From JBBDST01 sp040904765 (lineage in GTDB: Bacteria; Actinomycetota; Nitriliruptoria; Nitriliruptorales; Nitriliruptoraceae): 64,000 nucleotides of DNA. Positions 8,464 through 16,782 of this stretch are shown piece by piece (the first letter of the stretch is position 1; each line of letters begins with the position of its first letter). The notes below the pieces were generated by a model. It saw nothing but the letters and a program-made list of their open reading frames with translations. It did not search any database and was not told the origin of the DNA. Location: assembly GCA_040904765.1 (NCBI GenBank), contig JBBDST010000064.1:3710-67709 (forward strand), written 5' to 3'. Both the position numbers and the translations under genes were made by a program.

Positions 8464-9621
8464 CTACAGCGTGACCAACAGCTCCCACAGGTCACGTTTA
8501 TGCTCCACCCCGATACCCGGATGTGCGCCCATCGCAACATGCCCGTCGATCACCGGCGTGTCATCAAGAAAACCACCGATCGGTCCAAACACGCCCGGGT
8601 AACATTCGGTGCCGCCAAGCCCTAAGCCGGCAACTAACGCCAAGTTCAGTTGATGTCCCCCGTGGGGAACGAACTGGGTGCGTGACCAGCCAAGTGCTTC
8701 TGCTTGCGTAAGAATACTGACAAATTCGCTTGGCCCGTAGCTCAACGCCGGATCGATCTGGATCACGTCGATCGCGGGGCGCAAACCGCCGTAACGCAAC
8801 AGGTTCAACGCGTCTGGCCACGAGAACAGGTTTTCGCCGGTGGCAAGTGGTTGGGGGTACACCGCTGCGATCTGCGCCAACGTGTCAAAATCAAGCGGGT
8901 CGCACGGTTCTTCATACCAGCGCACGTTATGAGGCGACAACACCTCGGCGTACGCCAGTGCGGTAGGTAGATCAAAACGGCCGTTAGCATCCACGGCTAC
9001 ATGCGCGCCACCGCCAGCGACCTTAACAGCAGCTGCGATACGTTCACTATCAAGCGCTAGCGCGGCCCCGCCGATCTTGATTTTCACGTCGTTGAAACCG
9101 GTTGCGAGATAGCCAGACAACTCGTCTTCTAACGCTGCCACGGCATCATTTGGCGTGTAATAGCCGCCGGCTGCATACACCCAAGTGCGAGGCGCTACGT
9201 GACCGTTGCCAAAACGGTTGGCAAACAAGGCCGCCAGTGGCAGGTCGTAAAGTTTCGCAGCTAAGTCCCATAACGCCACATCAACTGCGCCGATTGCGAC
9301 ACTGCGGTCACCATGGCCACCTGGCTTCTCGCCATACAGCATGGCCTTATTCGCTTTCAGCGGATCAATGATGCCATTGTCGTCTACGAGTTCTTGCGGC
9401 TCGACGGCAAACAGGCGTGGTACAGCACGGTCGCGAATAATTTCGCCTTGCCCGTAACGGCCCGGGGACGTGAAGCCGTATCCGGTTACCGGTTTACCGT
9501 CACGGATGACGTCTGATTCGACGGCGACCAACGATGCGGTCATCATCGAAAAACTCATGTACGCATTCGTCATCTGTGACGACAACGGGATCGTGCGTTC
9601 ACGGATCTGCCGGATTTTCAT
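8464..9621 (-). CDS. D-tartrate dehydratase-like enolase-superfamily enzyme
   Basis: 385-residue member of the mandelate racemase branch of the enolase superfamily. Catalytic and metal residues are in place: KxK with Lys180/Lys182, metal ligands Asp211, Glu237 and Glu263, and His320 in PHGGHQ. The spacing, YAAGGYYTP, VAVDANGRF, TGENLFS, LLRYGG and GLGLGG.E.YP blocks match my memory of Bradyrhizobium D(-)-tartrate dehydratase (K184, D213, E239, E265, H322, offset of two), which makes oxaloacetate from D-tartrate. Start ATG at 9621 has GGGAG; a longer reading to 9678 lacks support. It follows the ThDP/E1 genes on the same strand after 85 bp, so it may feed the same pathway. Confidence 0.88.
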   Translation of the reverse strand: MKIRQIRERTIPLSSQMTNAYMSFSMMTASLVAVESDVIRDGKPVTGYGFTSPGRYGQGEIIRDRAVPRLFAVEPQELVDDNGIIDPLKANKAMLYGEKPGGHGDRSVAIGAVDVALWDLAAKLYDLPLAALFANRFGNGHVAPRTWVYAAGGYYTPNDAVAALEDELSGYLATGFNDVKIKIGGAALALDSERIAAAVKVAGGGAHVAVDANGRFDLPTALAYAEVLSPHNVRWYEEPCDPLDFDTLAQIAAVYPQPLATGENLFSWPDALNLLRYGGLRPAIDVIQIDPALSYGPSEFVSILTQAEALGWSRTQFVPHGGHQLNLALVAGLGLGGTECYPGVFGPIGGFLDDTPVIDGHVAMGAHPGIGVEHKRDLWELLVTL

Positions 9622-9705
9622 TGTTTCTCCCTTGCCCCGCGCCACAGACGTGACGGTAACCAGCATAGGCAACGTCACCCGCGCTGCACCGGCCTGACTT
9701 CGTGT

Positions 9706-11448
9706 CTAGGCGATCCGGTCGCCGTCTCGCACCGCCACCGCACGGTTGTCGACAGCAGGCAGCATCTGGGCGGGGTCGCGGGTCACCACCACGTCGACAA
9801 CGGACGGTCCTGGTGTGTGCATGGCCTCAACGAGTGCATCAGCGAGCGCTGCCGGGTCCTCGACACGGATGCCGTGACAGCCCATGGCGGTCGCGATTGC
9901 CGCATAGTTCAGTTCCGTCAGATCAGAAGCGTGGCTCGCCCCCTCTCCATACATCGCATACTGCAGCGCTTTGACGTATCCCGACGCGGCGTTATTCACC
10001 ACAATAATGGCGCAGGTCACTGAAAGCCGGCGTGCGGTTTCAAGTTCACCAAGCGACATGTTCATGCCACCGTCACCGGTAAGGCTAAACACCGTACGGC
10101 CCGGTGCGGCCAAGGCTGCACCGATCGCCCCGGGGACGCCGTAGCCGATCGAGGCAAACCCTCGATCGGGCACAAAGCCTCGACCGGCCTGTTTCGTGTC
10201 AAAGAGCAGTCCGCCCCAGTGTGCGGCGAAACCACCGTCGGCGACAAGGATCCCATCGGCAGGCAGTACCGCGTTGATCTCGGTCAACAGTCTTGGCATG
10301 CCGATGGGAACTTCATCGGAAGTGAGCCGTTGGGCAACGCCCGTACGCCACTTCTCCATCCGCTCAGCTACCTCACAGGCGTATGGAGCCAAACGTCGAC
10401 CTAGCGTGTCAACGGCTGCACCCAGGGTGCTTGCCAGATCTTCGATACCAAGGCGCACATCGCCCCACAGGGCGACCTGCGGATGCACGATGCGGTCAAA
10501 TTCTTCAGCCAAAACATCCAGATGAATCACCGGTGTCGCAACGTCAGGCAACACGTAGCGTTTCGTGGCGATCTCCCCAAGTTTGCAACCCACAACAAAC
10601 AACACGTCCGCCTCGTCGATAAGCGCATTAGCGATCCGGTCGTAACGCCCAAACAGTCCGGCATTCAACGGATCGGTGCAAGGAAGCGACCCCTTGCCCG
10701 TCAGGGTGTGCGCGACCGGAATATTGCAGCTGCGTGCAAAAGCGGTCACCGCCGCCGAAGCATCGGAGAGATGCACACCGCCACCGGCGAGCAGCACCGG
10801 TCGTTTCGACGACGCAAGTAGCTCGGCTGCCGCTGCCGTCTGGGCCGCATCGGGCCGACTACGGATCGCTGGCACGCCGCGACTACGCACCGGAGCAAAA
10901 AACGCGTCGATCGCAAAGCTGGCCTTGGCATGCGCGATGTCTTCGGGTACATCGACGATGACCGGGCCTGGCCGGCCGGAAGTCGCCACCACGAACGCCC
11001 GACGGATCAGTTCAGGGATCCGCTCGACCATCTCTACACGCAACACTTCTTTGCATGCCGGCCGAAGTATGTCTAACTGCCGACTCTCTTGAGTCATGTT
11101 CTTCCAGGAGTGCTGGCGGTGAGTGTCGCCAATCACTGCGATTAGCGCCGTGCCGGCATTGAGTGCTTCGACAAGTCCGGTCACCAGGTTGGTTGCCCCT
11201 GGGCCAAGGGTTGCGTCGACAAGCCCCACGCCCCCGGAAACCTTGGCGTAGGCGTCGGCGGCAAACACCCCGGCCCGTTCATCGTTGATCAGGTGGTGTG
11301 CCAGCCCGAGCCGACGCGCCGCGTCGTAGAACGGCAGCAACTGAAACCCGCCCATGCCAAACATCGGTCCTGCGTCACAGGCCAAAAGCATTCGAGCGAT
11401 CGCTTCGCCCCCGGTGATCTCGACGGTGTCTGGAGGCGAGGTGGCCAT
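9706..11448 (-). CDS. ThDP-dependent enzyme, acetolactate synthase-like
   Basis: 580-residue protein with the three domains of the acetolactate synthase/decarboxylase family: N-terminal Pyr domain (about 10-175) with the activating Glu in INDERAGVFAADAYAK, a middle domain (about 195-325), and a C-terminal PP domain with GDGGMNMSLGELETA leading to VVNNAASGY. No regulatory subunit gene is nearby, which argues against branched-chain biosynthesis; a catabolic decarboxylase or carboligase is more likely. ATG at 11448 with GAGGA. It is third or fourth in the run E1-alpha, E1-beta, unknown protein, ThDP enzyme, tartrate dehydratase, with 200 bp before it that could hold its own promoter. Confidence 0.9.
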   Translation of the reverse strand: MATSPPDTVEITGGEAIARMLLACDAGPMFGMGGFQLLPFYDAARRLGLAHHLINDERAGVFAADAYAKVSGGVGLVDATLGPGATNLVTGLVEALNAGTALIAVIGDTHRQHSWKNMTQESRQLDILRPACKEVLRVEMVERIPELIRRAFVVATSGRPGPVIVDVPEDIAHAKASFAIDAFFAPVRSRGVPAIRSRPDAAQTAAAAELLASSKRPVLLAGGGVHLSDASAAVTAFARSCNIPVAHTLTGKGSLPCTDPLNAGLFGRYDRIANALIDEADVLFVVGCKLGEIATKRYVLPDVATPVIHLDVLAEEFDRIVHPQVALWGDVRLGIEDLASTLGAAVDTLGRRLAPYACEVAERMEKWRTGVAQRLTSDEVPIGMPRLLTEINAVLPADGILVADGGFAAHWGGLLFDTKQAGRGFVPDRGFASIGYGVPGAIGAALAAPGRTVFSLTGDGGMNMSLGELETARRLSVTCAIIVVNNAASGYVKALQYAMYGEGASHASDLTELNYAAIATAMGCHGIRVEDPAALADALVEAMHTPGPSVVDVVVTRDPAQMLPAVDNRAVAVRDGDRIA

Positions 11449-11649
11449 AGGTCGTCCTCTTGATCGCAATGGCCGAACCTGACGTTCGGCACGTACGTAC
11501 GAAACCGGATCCGTTCACAAACACTTACGCAACGGCGCTGCGGTACGGCGACGTCGCGAGGCCCTCAACACGCTCCCACGAAAAGGACATTTGGATCCTA
11601 CCGATTGGCTTAACACCCCCGCAAGAGTGCCCCATTTGGGTCGGTCGTG

Positions 11650-12543
11650 TCATAAAACGTTTCCGTCTAAATCAGCTGTTGTGGGCTTCATTGGCGAACG
11701 CACCGCCGCAGCGTTAAGCAGCAAATCGATAAACGTCTTCGCCGGCATGCCAACGACGGCCCCGTACGCAGTCGCACGTCGGTTCACATGCGAGATCACC
11801 CCATCGGCGTACGACGACGCGGCACTGCCGATAACTGCCGAGTGTGCACTGACCGTTACCGCAGCGATCTGGCGGTCATCGAGCGCGGCAAGCCGCGAGC
11901 GGCCACGGCCATCGGGTCCTGCCCCAGCATCGTTAAACACGGCCGCATACGCGTCTGCTTTGAGGGCCGTTTCGGGCCGGTCGCCAAGCAGTGCGCCGTG
12001 TGAGCCGGTCACAAGTATGGCGCCACGATCCGTCTCAACAGCAAGCGAGGCCGAGTCGATCCCCCACACGGGGATCGGGGCTTTCGGGTCCGTTATGGCA
12101 AACCGTGCCTCAGCTAAAGACACCTGCTGGGGTGCGACTGCTGTGGCATGCATCATGCGCCGTGCGGTGTCGTAAGCCGTGTCGCCAGGGGCGCAGTCAA
12201 GCCGACGCGCCGCGTCATTAACGAAACTCACGATGCCATGTTCGGCGCAGTCTTTGCCCTGGCCAATCCTGCTGCTGCGGTAGTCGAGGGTCGCTGCAGC
12301 CAAACCGACGTCATCAGCCAGTACCAAAACGGCGATGCCGGCCTGGTCGCGCCCAACGCCAGCATCACTTGCAATCAGTCCGCGTAACCCGACGCTGATT
12401 GCAACCTTCGCGGTGTAGCCGCCTCCGTGCGACGCGGCGATCGCGACACTGCCTTGGTGGGATGCATCAAGGTGAGTGATCGAGTCGAGCACGACGATGT
12501 CCGGCGGGTGTCCGTCATGTTGGTGTGTCGCGTCGAGACTCAT
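11650..12543 (-). CDS. unknown protein with two tandem repeats, in E1/ThDP operon
   Basis: 297 residues; I recall similar uncharacterised proteins but know no function. It consists of two homologous halves. Repeat 1 (about 37-130) has SHGG at 39-42, DAGVG at 60-64, SSRIG at 90-94 and GIVSFVN at 103-109. Repeat 2 (about 179-275) has SHGA at 181-184, DAGAG at 205-209, SAVIG at 235-239 and GVISHVN at 248-254; the spacings agree to within three residues. There is no signal peptide or membrane helix. The ATG overlaps the E1-beta stop as ATGA, so it is translated together with that subunit and should act in the same process. A nucleophile-type or binding function for the SHG and DAG motifs is a guess. 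Confidence 0.8.
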   Translation of the reverse strand: MSLDATHQHDGHPPDIVVLDSITHLDASHQGSVAIAASHGGGYTAKVAISVGLRGLIASDAGVGRDQAGIAVLVLADDVGLAAATLDYRSSRIGQGKDCAEHGIVSFVNDAARRLDCAPGDTAYDTARRMMHATAVAPQQVSLAEARFAITDPKAPIPVWGIDSASLAVETDRGAILVTGSHGALLGDRPETALKADAYAAVFNDAGAGPDGRGRSRLAALDDRQIAAVTVSAHSAVIGSAASSYADGVISHVNRRATAYGAVVGMPAKTFIDLLLNAAAVRSPMKPTTADLDGNVL

Positions 12544-13541
12544 CGTTCGGCGCCGACCACCTGGGTGATCGCAGTTACCAAGTCATCGACCGAAGGGGTA
12601 GCCAACGCCTCAAGAGCAATGTTGAACGCCGTTGGTGCATCAGCACCGCACACCCGACGCATCGGTGCGCGCAAGCAAGCGAACGTGTCGGCGTGTTCGC
12701 CGACAACAGCCAACACTTCGGAAGTGAACGAACACATCGGCGGCGCATCATCGGTGGCGATAAGGCGGCCTGTCTTTTGCACTGAACGTCGGATCATCTC
12801 GATGTCAAGAGGGGTTACCGTCCGGGGATCGATGATCTCCACTTCGATGCCATCGCGGGCAAGAATTTCCGCCGCCGCAACGGCCACCTGAACCATGTAG
12901 CCAAGCGCCACGACGGTGATTGTCGTGCCCTGGCGTGCGAACCGGCCCGTCCCAAGCGGGATCGGGGCGGTTTCGCTCACAGGCACGTTTTCAACCTGCG
13001 ATTGGCAGCGCAACGGCTCGAGCACGACGACCGGGTTGTCGTCACGGATCGCCGCTTTCATCAAACCCAGTGCATCAGATGCACACGAGGGCATCACGAC
13101 CTTAAGACCTGGGGCGTGCGCATAAATGCTGTGCATGCTTGCGGCATGCTGCGCAGCTGACTGGTTGCCTGCACCCGACGTTGCCCGCATCACCATAGGA
13201 ACGCGGACCTGACCGCCAGTCATGTAGTGCAGTTTCGCGGCGTGATTCACCACCTGATCAAAAGCGACCAGAGAGAATGCAGCGGTGCGCCACCACACGA
13301 TCGGTCGCAAACCTCGCACAGCTGCGCCGACCGCAGCGCCAGTAAACCCGTTTTCCGAAATTGGGGTGCGACGGATCCGTCGTGCACCAAACTCGTCCAA
13401 CAGGCCGCCAGGTGGCGTCGCTGTTGCAAGAAAAAACACGTCGTCGTCGCGGCGCATCTCTTCAGCGATGGCCCGCTCAACCGCTTGGGCATACGTCATC
13501 GCGACGACGTCAGCACCGTTGTCGCCTTTGGTGTCTGTCAT
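12540..13541 (-). CDS. E1 beta subunit of a 2-oxoacid dehydrogenase-type complex
   Basis: 333-residue transketolase-like beta subunit (pyruvate/acetoin/branched-chain E1 family). An N-terminal Pyr domain carries MTYAQAVERAIAEEM and the conserved block FTGAAVGAAVRGLRPIV, followed by the transketolase C-terminal domain with EIIDPRTVTPLD. ATG at 13541 has GGGAGA; the longer frame to 13688 overlaps E1-alpha and is not used. It follows E1-alpha by 37 bp. No E2 or E3 gene is in the window, so either those are elsewhere or this E1 pair works in a different reaction. Confidence 0.9.
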   Translation of the reverse strand: MTDTKGDNGADVVAMTYAQAVERAIAEEMRRDDDVFFLATATPPGGLLDEFGARRIRRTPISENGFTGAAVGAAVRGLRPIVWWRTAAFSLVAFDQVVNHAAKLHYMTGGQVRVPMVMRATSGAGNQSAAQHAASMHSIYAHAPGLKVVMPSCASDALGLMKAAIRDDNPVVVLEPLRCQSQVENVPVSETAPIPLGTGRFARQGTTITVVALGYMVQVAVAAAEILARDGIEVEIIDPRTVTPLDIEMIRRSVQKTGRLIATDDAPPMCSFTSEVLAVVGEHADTFACLRAPMRRVCGADAPTAFNIALEALATPSVDDLVTAITQVVGAER

Positions 13542-13578
13542 GTGCTTCTCCCTACTCACATCCGTGACGACGCGGCGA

Positions 13579-14559
13579 CTAGGCGAACACGCCCGCATGG
13601 ACCCCAGCCACATCAGGCTCAGGCCCTGCTTCAGCAAACGCCACAGCTGCGTCGAGGGTCGCGGCGACTTCGTCGTCGATCGCAGCAAAAGTGGCCTCGT
13701 CGATCTGACCGGTCTCTACGAGTTCGGTGTAGAGCAGGGTGATGGGATCGCGTGCCCGCCAACGAGCCCGCTCTGCGGCCGGTCGCGTGTCTTGCACCCC
13801 GGCGCTCCCACGGACCGCATGGGGCATAAACCGGTAGACCCGAGCTTCAATGAAACTTGGCCCGTCCCCAGCTCGTGCACGTGCTACCGCTTCGGTCGCG
13901 ACCGCGCTGACTTCGGCGATGCTCGTGCCATCCACGACGTAACTAGGAATCCCGTAAGACCCTCCCAGTTGAGCGATGCTTGTCGCCGCAAAGTTTTCGG
14001 CACGTGGCGTGCCGCTGGCGTACTGGTTGTTCTCACAGACCCAGACCATCGGTGCGTCCCACAGTGCCGAGAGATTCAACGCTTCATGTATGGCACCCTG
14101 GCCGGTGGCGCCGTCGCTGGTAAAGCACACCGTGACCGCATCGTCGCCGCGATACAGCGACGCCAGAGCCGACCCGACCGCATATGGCCCGTTCGCACCG
14201 ACGATTCCATCTGCGCCAAGAATGCCACGTTCGATGTCCACTAGGTGCATCGATCCGCCCTTGCCGCCGCAGTAGCCGTTGGCACGTCCGAGAAGTTCAG
14301 CCATCATCCGTTTCGGGTCGGCCCCGTGAGCGAGGCAGTGGCCATGGTTGCGATGGTTGCTCATCACAAAGTCGGATGACCGAAGTGCCCCACACACCCC
14401 CATCGCGACGGCTTCTTGCCCGATATAAGGGTGAACAACCCCATAGATCTTGCCTTCGCGCTGCAACGCCAACGCTCGCTCCTCAAACCGGCGGATACGT
14501 AACATGCCCGTTAACGCATACACTGCGGCATCGAAGTCTGCGTTGGCTGCCGTGGTCAT
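13579..14559 (-). CDS. E1 alpha subunit of a 2-oxoacid dehydrogenase-type complex
   Basis: 326-residue ThDP-binding alpha subunit. The cofactor motif reads SDG (rather than GDG) in VCFTSDGATGQGAIHEALN, ending at ENNQYA, the expected NN about 30 residues on; HPYIGQEAVAMG and SNHRNHGHCLAHG are also typical of E1 alpha, and GKGGSMHL is the usual phosphorylation-loop region. ATG at 14559 with GGGGCG. First gene of the operon with E1-beta and the duplicated unknown protein. The short length is normal for acetoin-type E1 alpha (about 320-330), which I consider slightly more likely than pyruvate dehydrogenase. Confidence 0.9.
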   Translation of the reverse strand: MTTAANADFDAAVYALTGMLRIRRFEERALALQREGKIYGVVHPYIGQEAVAMGVCGALRSSDFVMSNHRNHGHCLAHGADPKRMMAELLGRANGYCGGKGGSMHLVDIERGILGADGIVGANGPYAVGSALASLYRGDDAVTVCFTSDGATGQGAIHEALNLSALWDAPMVWVCENNQYASGTPRAENFAATSIAQLGGSYGIPSYVVDGTSIAEVSAVATEAVARARAGDGPSFIEARVYRFMPHAVRGSAGVQDTRPAAERARWRARDPITLLYTELVETGQIDEATFAAIDDEVAATLDAAVAFAEAGPEPDVAGVHAGVFA

Positions 14560-14855
14560 CGTCGCCCCTGTCACTGCTCGATGGCGGCCATGCACGCCTC
14601 GAAGACACGTTGGCACTACGCGAACATGTCCGCTTGACACTGCCCAGCCGGCCCGCGTTGACGCTTCTCCCCGCGCCAACCCACGCTAACGGCAGCCTAG
14701 TTTGGGCCATAGGCTTGTCAACAGTTCTCCTCTTTCGCAACGGCCGGCCACACGTCCACCCATTTCACGCACCGGCAGCATCCTTTACCGATAAGACTAT
14801 GCAATCCAAAGTAAGTTCCCCATCTGCTGTTTCCAGCAAACACAAAGGCCGCCCT

Positions 14856-15485
14856 ATGCATCAGCGCAGCCAGAGCACGTCACGCTCCAGTTTGTTTGTC
14901 ATCGTCCTGGCAGCGCTTCTTGCCTTTGCCGCCTGCAGCGAGGAACAACCTGTCGCCACTGACCGTGGCGACACCGACACCACTGCCCAACCCGATCAGC
15001 CAGCGACCGAAACTGGCCCCAGCGATGGCACCCAGACACTCGACACGCCGACTGCGACCAGCGCGCAACGTGATGGCCAGGCAGGTGTTGTCGCCGTCAC
15101 CGATGTGCGTGTGGCCACTCACGAAAACTTTACGCGGATCGTGTTCGAACTCGCCGGTGACGGTGTCGCCGGATGGGATTTACGTTACGTCGATAGCGCG
15201 CGTTCGCAAGGCTCAGGCTATGAAATCGAAGTTGCCGGCGATGCTGTGCTCGCGATTGCTCTACACAACATCACCCTGCCGCCCGAACTTCCTGATGACA
15301 TCGATCGCTGGCAAGAAGACTCCGTGACGCCACCGCCAGACAGCATGATTCGTGGATTCGTCCACGACACCATCTTTGAAGGAACCCAACTGTTCTTTGT
15401 CGGTCTTGACGAACAACGAGCGTTTCGCATCGACCGATTCAGTGACCCTCAACGCATCGTCATCGACATCCCACACGAAGGGTGA
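14856..15485 (+). CDS. lipoprotein with AMIN-like domain
   Basis: 209 residues. The signal peptide ends in a lipobox, FAAC, near residue 29, followed by a Thr/Asp/Pro-rich linker of some 50 residues. From about residue 80, DVRVATHENFTRIVFEL and FRIDRFSDPQRIVIDI match the AMIN-like domain seen in actinobacterial envelope lipoproteins, thought to bind polymers of the cell envelope. The ATG at 14856 is chosen because the signal peptide starts there and AAAGG precedes it; another in-frame ATG at 14799 is possible. It is divergent from the E1-alpha gene with a 296-bp gap that should hold both promoters. Confidence 0.82.
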   Translation: MHQRSQSTSRSSLFVIVLAALLAFAACSEEQPVATDRGDTDTTAQPDQPATETGPSDGTQTLDTPTATSAQRDGQAGVVAVTDVRVATHENFTRIVFELAGDGVAGWDLRYVDSARSQGSGYEIEVAGDAVLAIALHNITLPPELPDDIDRWQEDSVTPPPDSMIRGFVHDTIFEGTQLFFVGLDEQRAFRIDRFSDPQRIVIDIPHEG

Positions 15486-15539
15486 GTCGGGCACAAGAAC
15501 CACACACCATGCTGTCTGTCACCGTGAGACCCGCCCAAA

Positions 15540-15620
15540 GTAGGGGATTAAGCCCCAGCGCGAGTCACTACCCAAGACGGTTTTCAAGCGCGTTACATTC
15601 GTTCGCTCTATCTCCCCGCC
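15540..15620 (-). pseudogene. decayed tRNA-Ser(TGA) copy
   Basis: An 81-base stretch aligns end to end with the intact tRNA-Ser(TGA) at 23557-23645 in the same orientation. An identical 13-base block covers the anticodon loop (GACGGTTTTCAAG on the plus strand), and GCGAGTC, CATTCGT and CGCTCT are also kept. Acceptor, T-arm and anticodon-stem pairs are broken and the T loop has lost its conserved TTCGA, so it cannot be a working tRNA. It marks the far side of the arsenic island and may be an old attachment-site copy or a decayed gene duplicate. Confidence 0.75.
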
Positions 15621-15839
15621 AAAACCACTCCGACCAGTATGACCAAGTTCCACCTCTTGTGGCCAGCCAGCGCGATATCCGTGCCCGAGCTACTCACTAC
15701 AGGCTTCACAGCGCCCCGTCGCGCAGCAGGTCAGCGGGTGCTTCTAGAGCATGAGAGCCACGGCCGACCGCATCCGCGTCGACAATCTGGCGACCTCTGC
15801 TCTATTCAGCAAGTGCGGTTCGAGTCGGCTCGGCGCTCG
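15621..15839. other. non-coding left margin of the arsenic island
   Basis: I see no gene, terminator or integrase remnant here. Base composition rises towards the GC-rich CDF gene. Confidence 0.5.
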
Positions 15840-16757
15840 TCACCAGCCGGTCTCCTCACAGCCTCCGTCCTCGTCTGGCTCCACCTGGACGGTGAGGTGT
15901 TCGATGCCATAGCGGGTTCGCAGCAACTGGCGGGTCTCATCAAGCGTGCGGTGGCTGTCTGCGCCCGGTTGCAGCCGGACATGGACGGAGGCGACATCCA
16001 TGCCAGAGGTGAGCGTCCACACGTGCAGGTCGTGGACCTCTGCGATGCCGTCAAGCTCGGCAAGTTCGGTGTTTAGGCCGGCGACATCGACTCCAGCGGG
16101 GGCGGCCTGAATCAGCACCCGAAGGGCCTTGGTTCCCAGTTTCCAGGCGCGCGGCAGGATGAACACGCCGATGGCGATCGCAAAGATCGGGTCGGCCCGC
16201 GTGAACCCGGTCAACAGCAGGACCCCCGCGGCGATCACCACTCCGACCGAGGCGACGAGGTCGGCTAGGACTTCGAGGTAGGCGCCCTCAATGTTGAGTG
16301 AAGCATCCTTGCCGCCGCGCAGCAGCCAGAAGGCGACCACGTTCACCAACAGGCCGAGCGTACCGATGATCAGCATTGGCAGAGCGAGCACTTCCGGCGG
16401 TTCGTTCAGCCGCCGGATGGACTCGTAAATGACATAGCCGGAGACGCCGGTGAGTAAAACCGCGTTCGCTAGAGCAGCCAGAATCTCGAGCCGGTACAGC
16501 CCAAAGCTGCGCTGTGGTGCGGCTCGCAGGGTGCCTGCCGCCTGAATGGCGGCCAACGCCATCCCGATGCCAAGCACATCGGTGAACATGTGGCCGGCAT
16601 CGGAAAGCAACGCGAGCGAGTTGGTTAGCACGCCGCCCACCAGCTCGACTAGGAAGAACCCACCGATGAGACAGAAGACTGCGAGCAGCCGTCGCTTGTA
16701 GGCCGCACCGGCGTGCTGGGCGAGCGCGGCGCTGCCGTGGTCGTGACCATCAGCCAT
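15840..16757 (-). CDS. CDF-family heavy-metal cation exporter
   Basis: 305-residue cation diffusion facilitator of the CzcD/ZitB type. Six hydrophobic segments are followed by a cytoplasmic ferredoxin-like domain (about 215-295) with EVHDLHVWTLTSG. The helix-2 metal motif is HxxxD-like, LLSDAGHMFTD. In helix 5 the usual His is Glu (YLEVLAD), which I recall from a subgroup of bacterial CDFs. A His-containing N-terminus (MADGHDHG) could bind metal. It should export Zn, Co or Cd in exchange for protons. ATG at 16757, 25 bp after arsA, so it is the last gene of the arsR-arsD-arsA transcript. GC content is well above the chromosome around it. Confidence 0.9.
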   Translation of the reverse strand: MADGHDHGSAALAQHAGAAYKRRLLAVFCLIGGFFLVELVGGVLTNSLALLSDAGHMFTDVLGIGMALAAIQAAGTLRAAPQRSFGLYRLEILAALANAVLLTGVSGYVIYESIRRLNEPPEVLALPMLIIGTLGLLVNVVAFWLLRGGKDASLNIEGAYLEVLADLVASVGVVIAAGVLLLTGFTRADPIFAIAIGVFILPRAWKLGTKALRVLIQAAPAGVDVAGLNTELAELDGIAEVHDLHVWTLTSGMDVASVHVRLQPGADSHRTLDETRQLLRTRYGIEHLTVQVEPDEDGGCEETGW

Positions 16758-16782
16758 CGCTGCTGCCTTTTGTAGGATCCGC

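Noticed and set aside
14184..14855. Long in-frame extension upstream of the AMIN-like lipoprotein
   Set aside because: It overlaps E1-alpha on the other strand, is arginine/proline-rich and would bury the signal peptide.
15540..15620. Functional tRNA-Ser at the left island margin
   Set aside because: Acceptor, T-arm and anticodon-stem pairing are broken and the T loop is changed.
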